Assembly: GCA_003229915.1 (NCBI GenBank)
Contig: QIGA01000052.1
Coordinates: 1 to 6,642, forward strand
Reading direction: 5' to 3'
DNA: 6,642 nucleotides
Origin: Chloroflexota bacterium
GTDB taxonomy: Bacteria; Chloroflexota; Dehalococcoidia; SZUA-161
This document shows positions 1 to 6,105 of this stretch, piece after piece; the first letter of the stretch is position 1, and the number at the start of each line of letters is the position of its first letter. Position numbers and translations under genes: made by a program. Below the pieces are notes generated by a model. The model ran no database searches, had not been told where the DNA came from, and saw only the letters and a program-made list of their open reading frames with translations.

Positions 1-729
1 ACGAACATGCAGCCGGTGGGGCAGACGACGACGGTGAATGCGCTGGCGGCGATGAAGAAGCTGATCTTCGAGGACAGGGTAGTGACCATGGAGGAGCTGC
101 TGCAGGCTCTCAAGGACAACTGGGAGGGGCATGAAGAGCTGAGGCAGAAGTTCCTGGATGCGCCGAAGTTTGGCAACGACGATGATTACGTTGACCTCTT
201 TGCCCGGGATGTCCACATCAGGACATGCCAGACGATACACCAGTTCAAGACGATATACGGTTTCAATGTGCAGTCGGATGGCAGTGGCAGCGCGGCCTAC
301 ATGTCTTTCAGCGGATTGACTGGCGCTACGCCTGATGGGAGGAAAGACCGGGATATGTTCACGGATGGCACCGTATCTCCCGCTGTGGGGACTGACAAGA
401 AGGGGCCGACGGCGGTGTTGAAGTCGGTGGCCAAGATAGACCCCATGCTGACGTTCAACCACCTGTTCAACCAGAGGTGGTATCCGGAGTTCCTGGAGGG
501 GGATAACCGGTCGAAGTTTGTGGCATATCTGAGGACGTTTGTGAATCTGGGGATACACCACCTCCAGGGTAACGTGATAGATGATACCGTGTTGAGGGAT
601 GCGCAGGTACACCCTGAGAATCATGAGAGCCTGGTGGTGAGGGTGGCCGGATTCAGCGCATACTTCACGGATATGCACAAAGAGGTGCAGGAACAGATCA
701 TCGCCAGGACGAAGCAGCGGCTTTCGTAG
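1..729 (+). CDS. Glycyl radical enzyme (pyruvate formate-lyase-like), C-terminal part, 5' truncated
   Basis: The reading frame is open to the left edge, so the ATG at position 7 is probably internal and the real start lies outside the window; 242 codons precede the TAG stop. The C-terminus carries the glycyl radical motif VRVAGFSAYF, with the radical-bearing Gly at bases 649-651, about 26 residues from the end as usual in this family. The upstream blocks GATPDGRK, DKKGPTAVLKSVAKIDP and GNDDDYVD are also typical of PFL-like glycyl radical enzymes. These cytoplasmic, oxygen-sensitive enzymes are activated by a radical-SAM activase and do radical C-C, C-O, C-N or C-S chemistry. The catalytic Cys loop and most of the barrel are missing, so the substrate (pyruvate, a diol, an aromatic or alkane for succinate addition, and so on) cannot be assigned. 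Phe follows the radical Gly where Tyr is common. No activase gene follows within the window. Confidence 0.93.
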   Translation, partial: TNMQPVGQTTTVNALAAMKKLIFEDRVVTMEELLQALKDNWEGHEELRQKFLDAPKFGNDDDYVDLFARDVHIRTCQTIHQFKTIYGFNVQSDGSGSAAYMSFSGLTGATPDGRKDRDMFTDGTVSPAVGTDKKGPTAVLKSVAKIDPMLTFNHLFNQRWYPEFLEGDNRSKFVAYLRTFVNLGIHHLQGNVIDDTVLRDAQVHPENHESLVVRVAGFSAYFTDMHKEVQEQIIARTKQRLS

Positions 730-755
730 CATCGTAAGGAATCGATTTGAAATGT

Positions 756-795
756 GGGAGGCTGGCTCCGACAGGGAGCAGTCTCCCTTGCTTTA
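756..795 (+). terminator. Hairpin after the glycyl radical enzyme gene, possible terminator
   Basis: A long imperfect hairpin begins 27 nt after the TAG stop. GGGAG (756-760) pairs with CTCCC (783-787), CTG (762-764) with CAG (779-781), and CTCC (766-769) with GGAG (775-778), around a GACAG loop. It is followed by TTGCTTTA, which is T-rich but not a clean U-tract. The position fits transcription termination of the upstream gene; the weak tract lowers confidence. Confidence 0.5.
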
Positions 796-851
796 GTCAC
801 AAGTGGATTCGGGATCGGCAAGTTTGCTTATCACTCTACCTGTTATTGCTT

Positions 852-878
852 CTGGATACCCGCCTGCGCGGGGATGAC
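852..878. repeat. REP-type palindrome, CTGGATaCCCGC/GCGGGgATGAC class
   Basis: CCCGC (859-863) and GCGGG (868-872) form a hairpin around a CTGC loop, flanked by CTGGATA and GATGAC. The arrangement matches the widespread bacterial dispersed repeat that reads roughly GTCATTCCCGC...GCGGGAATCCAG on the other strand (family knowledge from memory). Only one copy is visible here. It lies in a gene-free stretch with other palindromes of different sequence. Confidence 0.6.
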
Positions 879-929
879 ATTAGGTCTACACATCAAACGC
901 CTTCTCTACCCTTCCTGCGGAAGCAGACC

Positions 930-988
930 GTAGCGTTGCCACAGGAGTGGCAACGCATATTCCGTCGTGACAGGAGTCACGACGCTAC
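930..988. repeat. Inverted pair of GTAG-footed REP hairpins (BIME-like unit)
   Basis: There are two perfect hairpins back to back. The first has CGTTGCCAC (934-942) and GTGGCAACG (947-955); the second has CGTCGTGAC (963-971) and GTCACGACG (976-984). Both loops are AGGA on the plus strand. GTAG (930-933) sits at the foot of the first, and CTAC (985-988), which is GTAG on the minus strand, at the foot of the second. The unit is therefore a head-to-head pair of REPs of different stem sequence. RAYT-mobilised REPs are known to carry a GTAG at the hairpin foot, and a RAYT gene lies further along in this window. Confidence 0.75.
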
Positions 989-1009
989 CGAGGGTTCTAC
1001 TGGGTATGA

Positions 1010-1037
1010 GTAGGGGCGTTCAATTGAACGCCCCTAC
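1010..1037. repeat. Perfect 28-bp palindrome, GTAGGGGC...GCCCCTAC REP
   Basis: GTAGGGGCGTTCAA (1010-1023) is followed at once by its exact reverse complement (1024-1037). The ends GTAGGGGC and GCCCCTAC recur at 5449-5478, 5765-5818 and 6106-6132 with different inner stems, so this is one member of a dispersed family. It lies about 50 bp upstream of the promoter of the formate dehydrogenase gene. Confidence 0.85.
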
Positions 1038-1046
1038 ATGTTTTAC

Positions 1047-1071
1047 CTCGGGGTCAACCGCTGGCCCTGAG
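1047..1071. other. Unassigned 10-bp hairpin upstream of the promoter
   Basis: CTCGGGGTCA (1047-1056) pairs with TGGCCCTGAG (1062-1071) over ten positions, counting two G-T pairs, around the loop ACCGC. No T-tract follows on either strand, so it is not an obvious intrinsic terminator. It could be a decayed repeat or an operator-like site just upstream of the -35 box. Its role is unknown. Confidence 0.35.
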
Positions 1072-1086
1072 AAACTGCACGCAGCC

Positions 1087-1115
1087 TTGAAAAACGTGCC
1101 ATTCCTCGGTATACT
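1087..1115 (+). promoter_or_regulatory. Sigma-70-type promoter for the formate dehydrogenase gene
   Basis: TTGAAA (1087-1092) and TATACT (1110-1115) each match the consensus at five of six positions and are separated by exactly 17 bp. Transcription would start near 1122, leaving about 210 nt of untranslated leader before the GTG start at 1334. No separate upstream operator was recognised. The start site is inferred, not mapped. Confidence 0.68.
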
Positions 1116-1121
1116 AAACAC

Positions 1122-1288
1122 TGGAAGCTCGCAAGAATCACTAGCGCCTATGAAGGGTTCCTAGTGAGGCTAGCTGGGATGCTGGCAACCTGCGGGGCGA
1201 AGCAAGGGGCGCTCATCGTTGTTCTCAACAAGGTTTGTTAGGGGTTCGGCTACATACACGAATGTATGGTGACCGGACTCCTTTTTTT
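1122..1288 (+). ncRNA. Structured 5' leader ending in an intrinsic terminator: candidate riboswitch or attenuator, class unassigned
   Basis: The leader lies between the promoter and a strong terminator, all upstream of the formate dehydrogenase start. Visible local helices are TCACTAG/CTAGTGA (1138-1144 with 1161-1167), GCTAGC/GCTGGC with one G-U pair and the loop TGGGAT (1169-1174 with 1181-1186), and TTGTT/AACAA (1219-1223 with 1227-1231). The AACAA segment could instead pair with TTGTT at 1235-1239. AACCT (1187-1191) could pair with GGGTT (1242-1246) inside the terminator stem and thus act as a weak antiterminator. I do not recognise the conserved core of any named riboswitch. Because the gene product needs bis-molybdopterin guanine dinucleotide and selenium, a cofactor-, metal- or formate-related ligand is plausible but only inferred. 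A small RNA of about 167 nt made by early termination is the alternative. Confidence 0.5.
1241..1288 (+). terminator. Rho-independent terminator inside the formate dehydrogenase leader
   Basis: GGGGTTCGG (1241-1249) pairs with CCGGACTCC (1273-1281) over nine positions, two of them G-U. The inner helix CATACA/TGTATG (1253-1258 with 1263-1268) closes on a CGAA tetraloop. Seven T residues (1282-1288) follow directly. This is the classic intrinsic terminator form. It sits downstream of the promoter and upstream of the coding start, so it can only control, not end, expression of the dehydrogenase unless it ends a separate small RNA. Confidence 0.8.
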
Positions 1289-1320
1289 GCCTTTCAAGAT
1301 GTGCAACCAGCTAAATCGCC

Positions 1321-1333
1321 GAAGGGGTGCAAA
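1321..1333 (+). promoter_or_regulatory. Ribosome binding site that decides the GTG start at 1334
   Basis: GAAGGGGTG lies with its AAGGGG core ending six bases before GTG 1334. The protein from that GTG begins directly with the first strand of the [2Fe-2S] beta-grasp fold (MKEITLRIDSREIKV). The longer in-frame TTG at 1235 has no comparable site, lies just ahead of the intrinsic terminator and would translate through it, so it is rejected. Confidence 0.75.
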
Positions 1334-4300
1334 GTGAAAGAGATCACTCTCAGGATCGATTCCCGGGAGATCAAGGTCGAAGAGGGTGCGACCCTACTTG
1401 ATGCGGCCCATAAGGCCGGGAGCTACATACCCAGCCTCTGTAGCTACCCCGACTTGAGGCCACTGGCCGAGCTACAGCCCGACAGGGCCTGCCGTCTCTG
1501 CATCGTCGAAGTAGATGGGGTTACCGGCCCCCAACTGGCTTGCGCCACCCCCGTTGCCGATGGAATGTCCGTCCGGACAAAGTCGCATCTTCTTCAAAAG
1601 ATGCGGCGGAGCACCCTGAAGCTCATTCTCTCCAGGCACCCCAATGCCTGCCTCGACTGTCATCGAAGAGAGCGCTGCTCTCCATTCGATGTCTGCCTGC
1701 GCCATGCCGCCGTAACAGAGCGCTGCATTTTCTGCCCCCAGAACGGCAACTGCGATCTGCAACGGGCGGTTGACTATGTCGGCATTGATGAGTGCCCGCC
1801 CCATATCCCCAAGAAACTGCCGATTCGAGAGGACAGTCCGTTCTTCATCCGGGACAACAACCTGTGCATCCTCTGCGAACGCTGCGTCCGTGTCTGCGAG
1901 GATATAAGAGGCGTAAGGGCTATTGAGTTCGCCTACCCGTGTTACATGGCATGTCCCGCCGGGATAGACATACCCCGCTACCTGCGCCTGATAGCCCTGG
2001 GCAGACCTTCCGCCTCCCTGGGGGTGATTCGAGAGAGAGTCCCCTTCCCCGGCTCGCTGGGGCGGGTTTGCGTTCATCCCTGCGAGGCTGCCTGCCAGCG
2101 CGGGCGCGAGGTGGACAAGCCGCTGTGCATCCGCGTGCTGAAGCGTTTCGCCGCTGACAATAGCGATGGCTCCTGGAAAGAGCGAGCCAAGAGACTCCCG
2201 CCCACTGACAGGAGTGTGGCCGTAGTCGGTTCCGGGCCGGCAGGCCTGACCGCCGCCTACTATCTGGCCAAGCAGGGACATAATATCACAGTATTCGAAG
2301 CCTTACCTGAGCCCGGCGGCATGGCACGAGTCGGCATCCCTGAGTACCGCCTGCCGCGCGACATACTCACTGGTGAGATCGAGGACATCAAGAGCTTCGG
2401 TGTGCAAATCGTATTAAACACGAAGGTCGAGTCGCTGGACTGGCTGTTCCAACAGGGATTCGCCGCCGTGTTCCTCGGCCTCGGCTCCCACCAGGGGATG
2501 CTCCTGGGGGTGGAGGGGGAGGACCTTCCAGGTGTTATCGAATCAGCAGAGTTCCTCCGCCGCGTCAACCTTGGAGAGCGGATAGATATCGGCGATGAGG
2601 TGGGGGTGATCGGCGGCGGGAACGTGGCTATCGATGCGGCGCGGGTTTCCCTCCGCCTGGGTGCCAAGAAGGCCACGATCATCTACCGCCGCACCCGTGC
2701 TGAGATGCCCGCCAACCCCGAGGAGATCGATGCGGCACTGGAGGAAGGCATAGAAATCGTCTATCTGGCCGCTCCTTCGAGGATAACCCACGAGAGCGGC
2801 AAGCTCAAGCTGGAGTCCATCCGCATGGAACTGGGCGAACCGGACGCCAGCGGCAGACGCCGCCCCGTTCCCATACAGGGCAGCGAGTTTACTACCGAGT
2901 TCGATACTCTGATAGCCGCTATCGGGCAGCGCACTGAGGTCCCCGAGGGGATCGAAGTTGAGCTGGGGCGGGGGAACGTGGTCAAGGTCGATGCTAGTAT
3001 GCAGACCAGCCGGGAGGGCGTCTTCAGCGGCGGCGATTGCGTTAGCGGGCCGGCCACTTTCATCGAAGCCATAGCAGCGGGAAGAAAGGCCGCTGAGGCC
3101 ATCGATCGCTACCTGGGCGGCGGCGGTGATATATCGGAATCACTCGTTGGCGCTGAGGAGGCTATGCATTTCGTAGAAGATCTGCCTGAGGAGAAGCTGG
3201 CTGTCTTCTCGCACCTTCCTCCCGAGGAAAGGATCAAGAGCTTCGATGAGGTTGAGCTGGAGGTGGACTGGAATATTGCCGTGGCTGAAGGGCTGCGCTG
3301 TCTCCAGTGCAATGTCATTGCGCCTCCCGACGAGTTGTTGCTCAAGGATGCCAACTGCCAGTTCTGCGGCGCTTGCGTTGATGCCTGCCCGGTCGGAGCG
3401 CTGATCGAGCGAAGCGCCCGCTGGACCGCATTACCTGATCGCACGATAACTACCATCTGCCCCTACTGCGGCGTCGGCTGCCAGCTCAATCTTGACATCA
3501 AAGGCGAGAGAATCGTCAAGGTGACGCCCGACGTGAATGGCCCGGCGAATAAGGGCCAGGCCTGCGTAAAAGGTAAGTTCGGTCTGGATTTCGTAGGTCA
3601 TCCTGACCGCCTGACCACGCCTCTGATTAAGCAGGACGGCGAGTTTGTGGAGGCGACTTGGGACGAGGCGTTGGACCTGATGGCGACCAGGCTGGAGGGC
3701 TACAAGGGAGATCAGTTCGCTGCCATATCCTCGGCGAAGTGTACCAACGAGGACAACTACGTTTTCCAGAAATTCACCCGGGGGGTGATGGGCACGAATA
3801 ACATTGACCACTGTGCCCGTCTCTGACACTCGCCCACTGTGGCCGGTCTGGCCACAAGCTTCGGCAGCGGCGCTATGACCAATCCCATAAGAGAGATCGC
3901 GGGTGCCGGCTGTATCCTGGCTATTGGCACCAACACTACCGAAGACCACCCGATAATCGCCCTCGAAGTAAGGAGGGCGGTAAACCAGGGTGCCAAGCTC
4001 ATCGTCGCCGACCCGCGCGAGATAGGGCTGTGCCGCATGGCTCATATCTGGCTGCGTCAGCGCCCCGGAACAGATGTGGCGCTGCTCATGGGCATGGCCC
4101 GGGTGATAGTAGACGAAGACCTGCTGGACAAAGCGTTCATCGAGGAGCGCTGCGAAGGCTTCACCGAATTCCTGAACTCGCTGAGAGCCTTCGACCTCGA
4201 TCGAGTATCGGAGATCACAGGAGTCCCCTCGGCAATGATCGCCGAGGCGGCGCGCGTATATGCCACCAGCGAGCCATCGACCATCCTCTACGCCATGGGA

Positions 4301-5452
4301 ATCACGCAGCACTCCCACGGTACCGATAACGTGCTGGCCATTGCCAACCTCGCCATGCTCACCGGCAACGTGGGCAAGCCTTCCTCAGGGGTGAATCCAC
4401 TTCGCGGCCAGAACAACGTGCAGGGTGCCTGTGACATGGGTGCTTTGCCCGATGTCTACACCGGCTACCAGCGTGTGGCCAGCGAGGATGCCAGGGCAAA
4501 TGTTAATGCTTCGTGGGGCGCATCTCTTCCGGCGGAGCCGGGGATGGTGCTCACAGAAATGTTCCACGCCATGGAGGAGGGCAAGGTCAAGGCCGTGTAT
4601 CTCATGGGTGAGAACCCTGTGCTCAGCGACCCCGACGCCAGTCATGTTGAGGAAGCACTGAAGAAGCTGGAATTTCTAGTAGTGCAGGACATATTCCTGA
4701 CCGAGACGGCACGGTTCGCCGATGTGGTACTGCCGGGGGCAAGCTTCGCTGAAAAGGATGGCACCTTCACCAATACCGAGCGCCGCGTGCAGCGAGTGCG
4801 CAAGGCAATCGAGCCTGTGGGAGACTCGAAGGCAGACTGGCAGATCATCTGCGAGGTCGCCAGGAAAATGGGGGCTAAGGGCTTCGACTTCGCCAGCCCA
4901 TCGGAGATCATGGAGGAGATCGCCAAGGTCACGCCGTCGTATGGCGGTATCACCTACGCGAGATTGGAGAGTGACAGCCTGCAGTGGCCCTGCCTCAACG
5001 TGGATCATCCGGGGACCGAATGCCTCCATGCCGATGGTTTTGCCAGGGGCAAGGGCAAGCTCACGCCCCTCGAATACAAGCCGTCTCAGGAGCAGCCCGA
5101 TGATGAGTATCCATTGATATTGACCACGGGGCGCAATCTTTACCAGTTCCACACCGGAACGATGACGCGGAAGTCCAAGGGGCTCAACGAGATGAAGGGC
5201 GAGGAGGAGGTGGAGATCAATCCTCAGGATGCCGAAGCCCTGGGCATCGCCGATGGAGATCGGGTGCAGGTTGCCTCTCGCCGGGGCAAGGTAACGGCCA
5301 AGGCGAAGGTGACGAAGAGCTCAGCCAAAGGCATGGTCTTCATGACCTTCCATTTCGCCGAAACCCCCACTAACCTGCTCACCAACCCCGCTCAGGACCC
5401 GGTAGCCAAGATCCCAGAGCTAAAGGTGTGTGCGGTCAGAGTAGAGAAGTAG
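1334..5452 (+). CDS. Selenocysteine-containing formate dehydrogenase fused to a NuoG-type Fe-S domain and a GltD-like FAD/NAD(P) module
   Basis: The predicted product has 1372 residues when TGA 3824-3826 is read as selenocysteine (residue 831). It should catalyse reversible formate/CO2 conversion in the cytoplasm with NAD(P) as likely partner. Domains in order: a [2Fe-2S] ferredoxin with Cys 36, 53, 56 and 70; a NuoG-type His-Cys motif (H102, C106, C109, C115) followed by an extra Cys group (121, 131, 134, 140); a CxxCxxCxxxC cluster motif (178-188); a GltD-type Fe-S segment (C203, 207, 246, 250, 254); an FAD Rossmann motif GSGPAG (299-304); an NAD(P) motif GVIGGGNVAID (424-434) and SGGDC (565-569); a second CxxCxxCxxxC (675-685); the molybdopterin-domain [4Fe-4S] motif (C709, 712, 716, 744); the HCARL-Sec-HSPTVAGL active site; LRGQNNVQGACDMG, whose Arg (residue 1024) corresponds to the catalytic Arg of FdhF; and a C-terminal MGD-binding domain from about 1258. 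No separate NuoF-like subunit, FdhD or Sec machinery is in the window. The TAG stop is supplied by a REP palindrome. Confidence 0.9.
3824..3856 (+). promoter_or_regulatory. Selenocysteine UGA codon with bacterial SECIS hairpin
   Basis: TGA (3824-3826) occupies the Sec/Cys metal-ligand position of the formate dehydrogenase motif and is flanked by HCARL and HSPTVAGL. Downstream, TGTGGCC (3838-3844) and GGCCACA (3850-3856) form a perfect 7-bp stem with the apical loop GGTCT (3845-3849). A GGUCU loop starting 19 nt after UGA matches, as I recall it, the loop and spacing of the E. coli fdhF SECIS that binds SelB. The bulged U of the E. coli stem is not evident here. Both flanking reading frames stay fully conserved, which argues against a nonsense mutation. 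Confidence 0.9.
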
Positions 5453-5478
5453 GGGCACGGTGCACCGTGTGCCCCTAC
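5449..5478. repeat. GTAGGGGCACGG REP overlapping the formate dehydrogenase stop codon
   Basis: GTAGGGGCACGG (5449-5460) pairs with CCGT and GCCCCTAC (5465-5468 and 5471-5478), with GT bulged, around the loop TGCA. The TAG in its first four bases is the stop codon (5450-5452) of the formate dehydrogenase gene. It lies between convergent transcription units, where its hairpin could help end transcription from both sides. Its first 12 bases are identical to those of the repeat inside the RAYT gene (5765-5776). Confidence 0.85.
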
Positions 5479-5535
5479 ATTATTGGGGTTTTTCTCGTCC
5501 AGTTCCCATCTCAGGTGGATGTTCTCTAGGTATTC
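5476..5535 (-). pseudogene. Remnant: last 20 codons of a second, lost RAYT gene
   Basis: Read on the minus strand, this segment encodes EYLENIHLRWELDEKNPNNV. It aligns without gaps to EYIADNPLEWELDRENPNNV at the end of the intact RAYT (12 of 20 identical by eye), and both run into GTAGGGGC at the same codon. Nothing else of the gene is present: the next bases upstream are the half REP at 5539-5555. The divergence suggests a different RAYT lineage rather than a recent local duplication. Confidence 0.75.
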
Positions 5536-5538
5536 CTT

Positions 5539-5555
5539 GGTCACCTCGCCCCTAC
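5539..5555 (-). repeat. Half REP (GTAGGGGCGAGGTGACC) ending the intact RAYT gene
   Basis: On the minus strand these 17 bases are identical to the first 17 bases of the complete palindrome at 6106-6132, but the second half is missing. They encode the last residues of the RAYT (VGAR) and its TGA stop (5541-5543). The truncated half abuts the remnant of the older RAYT tail, so it probably marks an insertion or recombination junction. Confidence 0.75.
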
Positions 5556-6092
5556 ATTGTTAGGGTTTTCCCTATCCAATTCCCATTCCAGGGGATTGTC
5601 CGCAATGTACTCCCTGATCTCATCCAGGTCGTTTTCATTTCGTATTACATGTTCATAATAATTGCGTTGCCATACGGGCGTTCCGAGGGGACCGCGGATT
5701 TGATTAATTGATTTGGTTGTTTGATACTTGAAATATGCGACGATTTGGCCCAGTGTACATTTACGTAGGGGCACGGTTTCCGTGCCCTTTCCATTGGGCG
5801 GGGAGACCCCGCCCCTACGATCGTCGGTCAATACAATAATCCCGTGGATATGGTTTGGCATGACAACGATCCTGTCTATTTCCACATTTGCAAAATGACT
5901 TGGTATTTCCTTCCAGTTTTCATTCGCAATGTTGCCGTATTGGTTTAGTTGCATCTCACCGTTTACCACTTCTCCCAAAATACATGCCCTGTTATGTGTG
6001 CATATGGTTATGAAATAAGCCCCTGCCTGTGAATAATCATAATCCTTCAATCGCATGGAGCGGCGGTGATGTTTATCCAGGTTGTATGTCAT
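5541..6092 (-). CDS. REP-associated tyrosine transposase (RAYT, Y1/HUH family)
   Basis: The protein has 183 residues, within the usual size for single-domain Y1 transposases. Such enzymes cut and join single-stranded DNA at REP hairpins through a 5'-phosphotyrosine. Visible family features are the N-terminal AGAYFITICTHNR strand, the HUH metal site HIH (residues 81-83, in VVMPNHIHGIIVL), a TLGQIVAYFKYQTTKSIN helix, and WQRNYYEHVIRNE, which holds the probable nucleophile Tyr145 (or Tyr146), then EYIADNPLEWELDRENP. All key residues seem intact, so it may be active. The ATG at 6092 follows GGGTGAAACA, a weak ribosome site. Residues about 92-110 are encoded by a REP inserted in frame, and the last four by a half REP. 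It has REPs at both ends and lies directly downstream of hsdM on the same strand, convergent to the formate dehydrogenase. No TnpB-like partner is seen. Confidence 0.92.
   Translation of the reverse strand: MTYNLDKHHRRSMRLKDYDYSQAGAYFITICTHNRACILGEVVNGEMQLNQYGNIANENWKEIPSHFANVEIDRIVVMPNHIHGIIVLTDDRRGGVSPPNGKGTETVPLRKCTLGQIVAYFKYQTTKSINQIRGPLGTPVWQRNYYEHVIRNENDLDEIREYIADNPLEWELDRENPNNVGAR
5765..5818. repeat. 54-bp double-hairpin REP inside the RAYT coding sequence
   Basis: The outer ends are GTAGGGGC and GCCCCTAC. Inside are two hairpins, GGGCACGG/CCGTGCCC with loop TTT and GGGCGGGG/CCCCGCCC with loop AGA, separated by TTTCCATT. Fifty-four bases equal 18 codons, so the gene frame is kept. The encoded GGVSPPNGKGTETVPLR stretch is low-complexity, lies between the HUH strand and the following helix, and looks like an added loop. 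Confidence 0.85.
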
Positions 6093-6105
6093 TGTTTCAC
6101 CCGGT

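Noticed and set aside
852..1037. CRISPR array
   Set aside because: The palindromes differ in sequence and spacing and lack regular repeat-spacer periodicity; no cas genes.
747..1164. Two overlapping plus-strand open frames in the intergenic region
   Set aside because: They run through REP palindromes and, in one case, the promoter; the predicted proteins are compositionally odd and no ribosome site is apparent.
1122..1240. Assignment of the leader to SAM, SAH, cobalamin, ZTP, moco or another named riboswitch, or to tRNA-Sec
   Set aside because: Short stretches such as GCTGGCAACC or GGCGCTCA recall parts of SAM-type aptamers, but the full conserved cores and pairing patterns are not visible; no cloverleaf forms.
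1235..1333. Start of the dehydrogenase at TTG 1235, adding 33 residues
   Set aside because: The added segment spans the intrinsic terminator, has no homology to the family N-terminus, and GTG 1334 has a good ribosome site.
1472..2281. Long minus-strand open frame (269 codons)
   Set aside because: It lies antisense within the dehydrogenase, and its protein shows no family features; it is a by-product of GC-rich codon use.
3824..3826. Nonsense mutation making the formate dehydrogenase a pseudogene
   Set aside because: The TGA is exactly at the Sec position, is followed by a SECIS hairpin at the known spacing, and both sides lack any other damage.
3431..4318. Long minus-strand open frame (295 codons)
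   Set aside because: It is antisense to the catalytic domain and spans the Sec site; no recognisable protein motifs.
3839..5452. A separate formate dehydrogenase gene starting at GTG 3839
   Set aside because: It has no ribosome binding site, begins in the middle of the conserved active-site motif, and is in frame with the upstream part across a Sec TGA.
5460..5711. Plus-strand open frame of 83 codons
   Set aside because: It is antisense to the RAYT C-terminus and to the RAYT remnant, and starts inside a REP.
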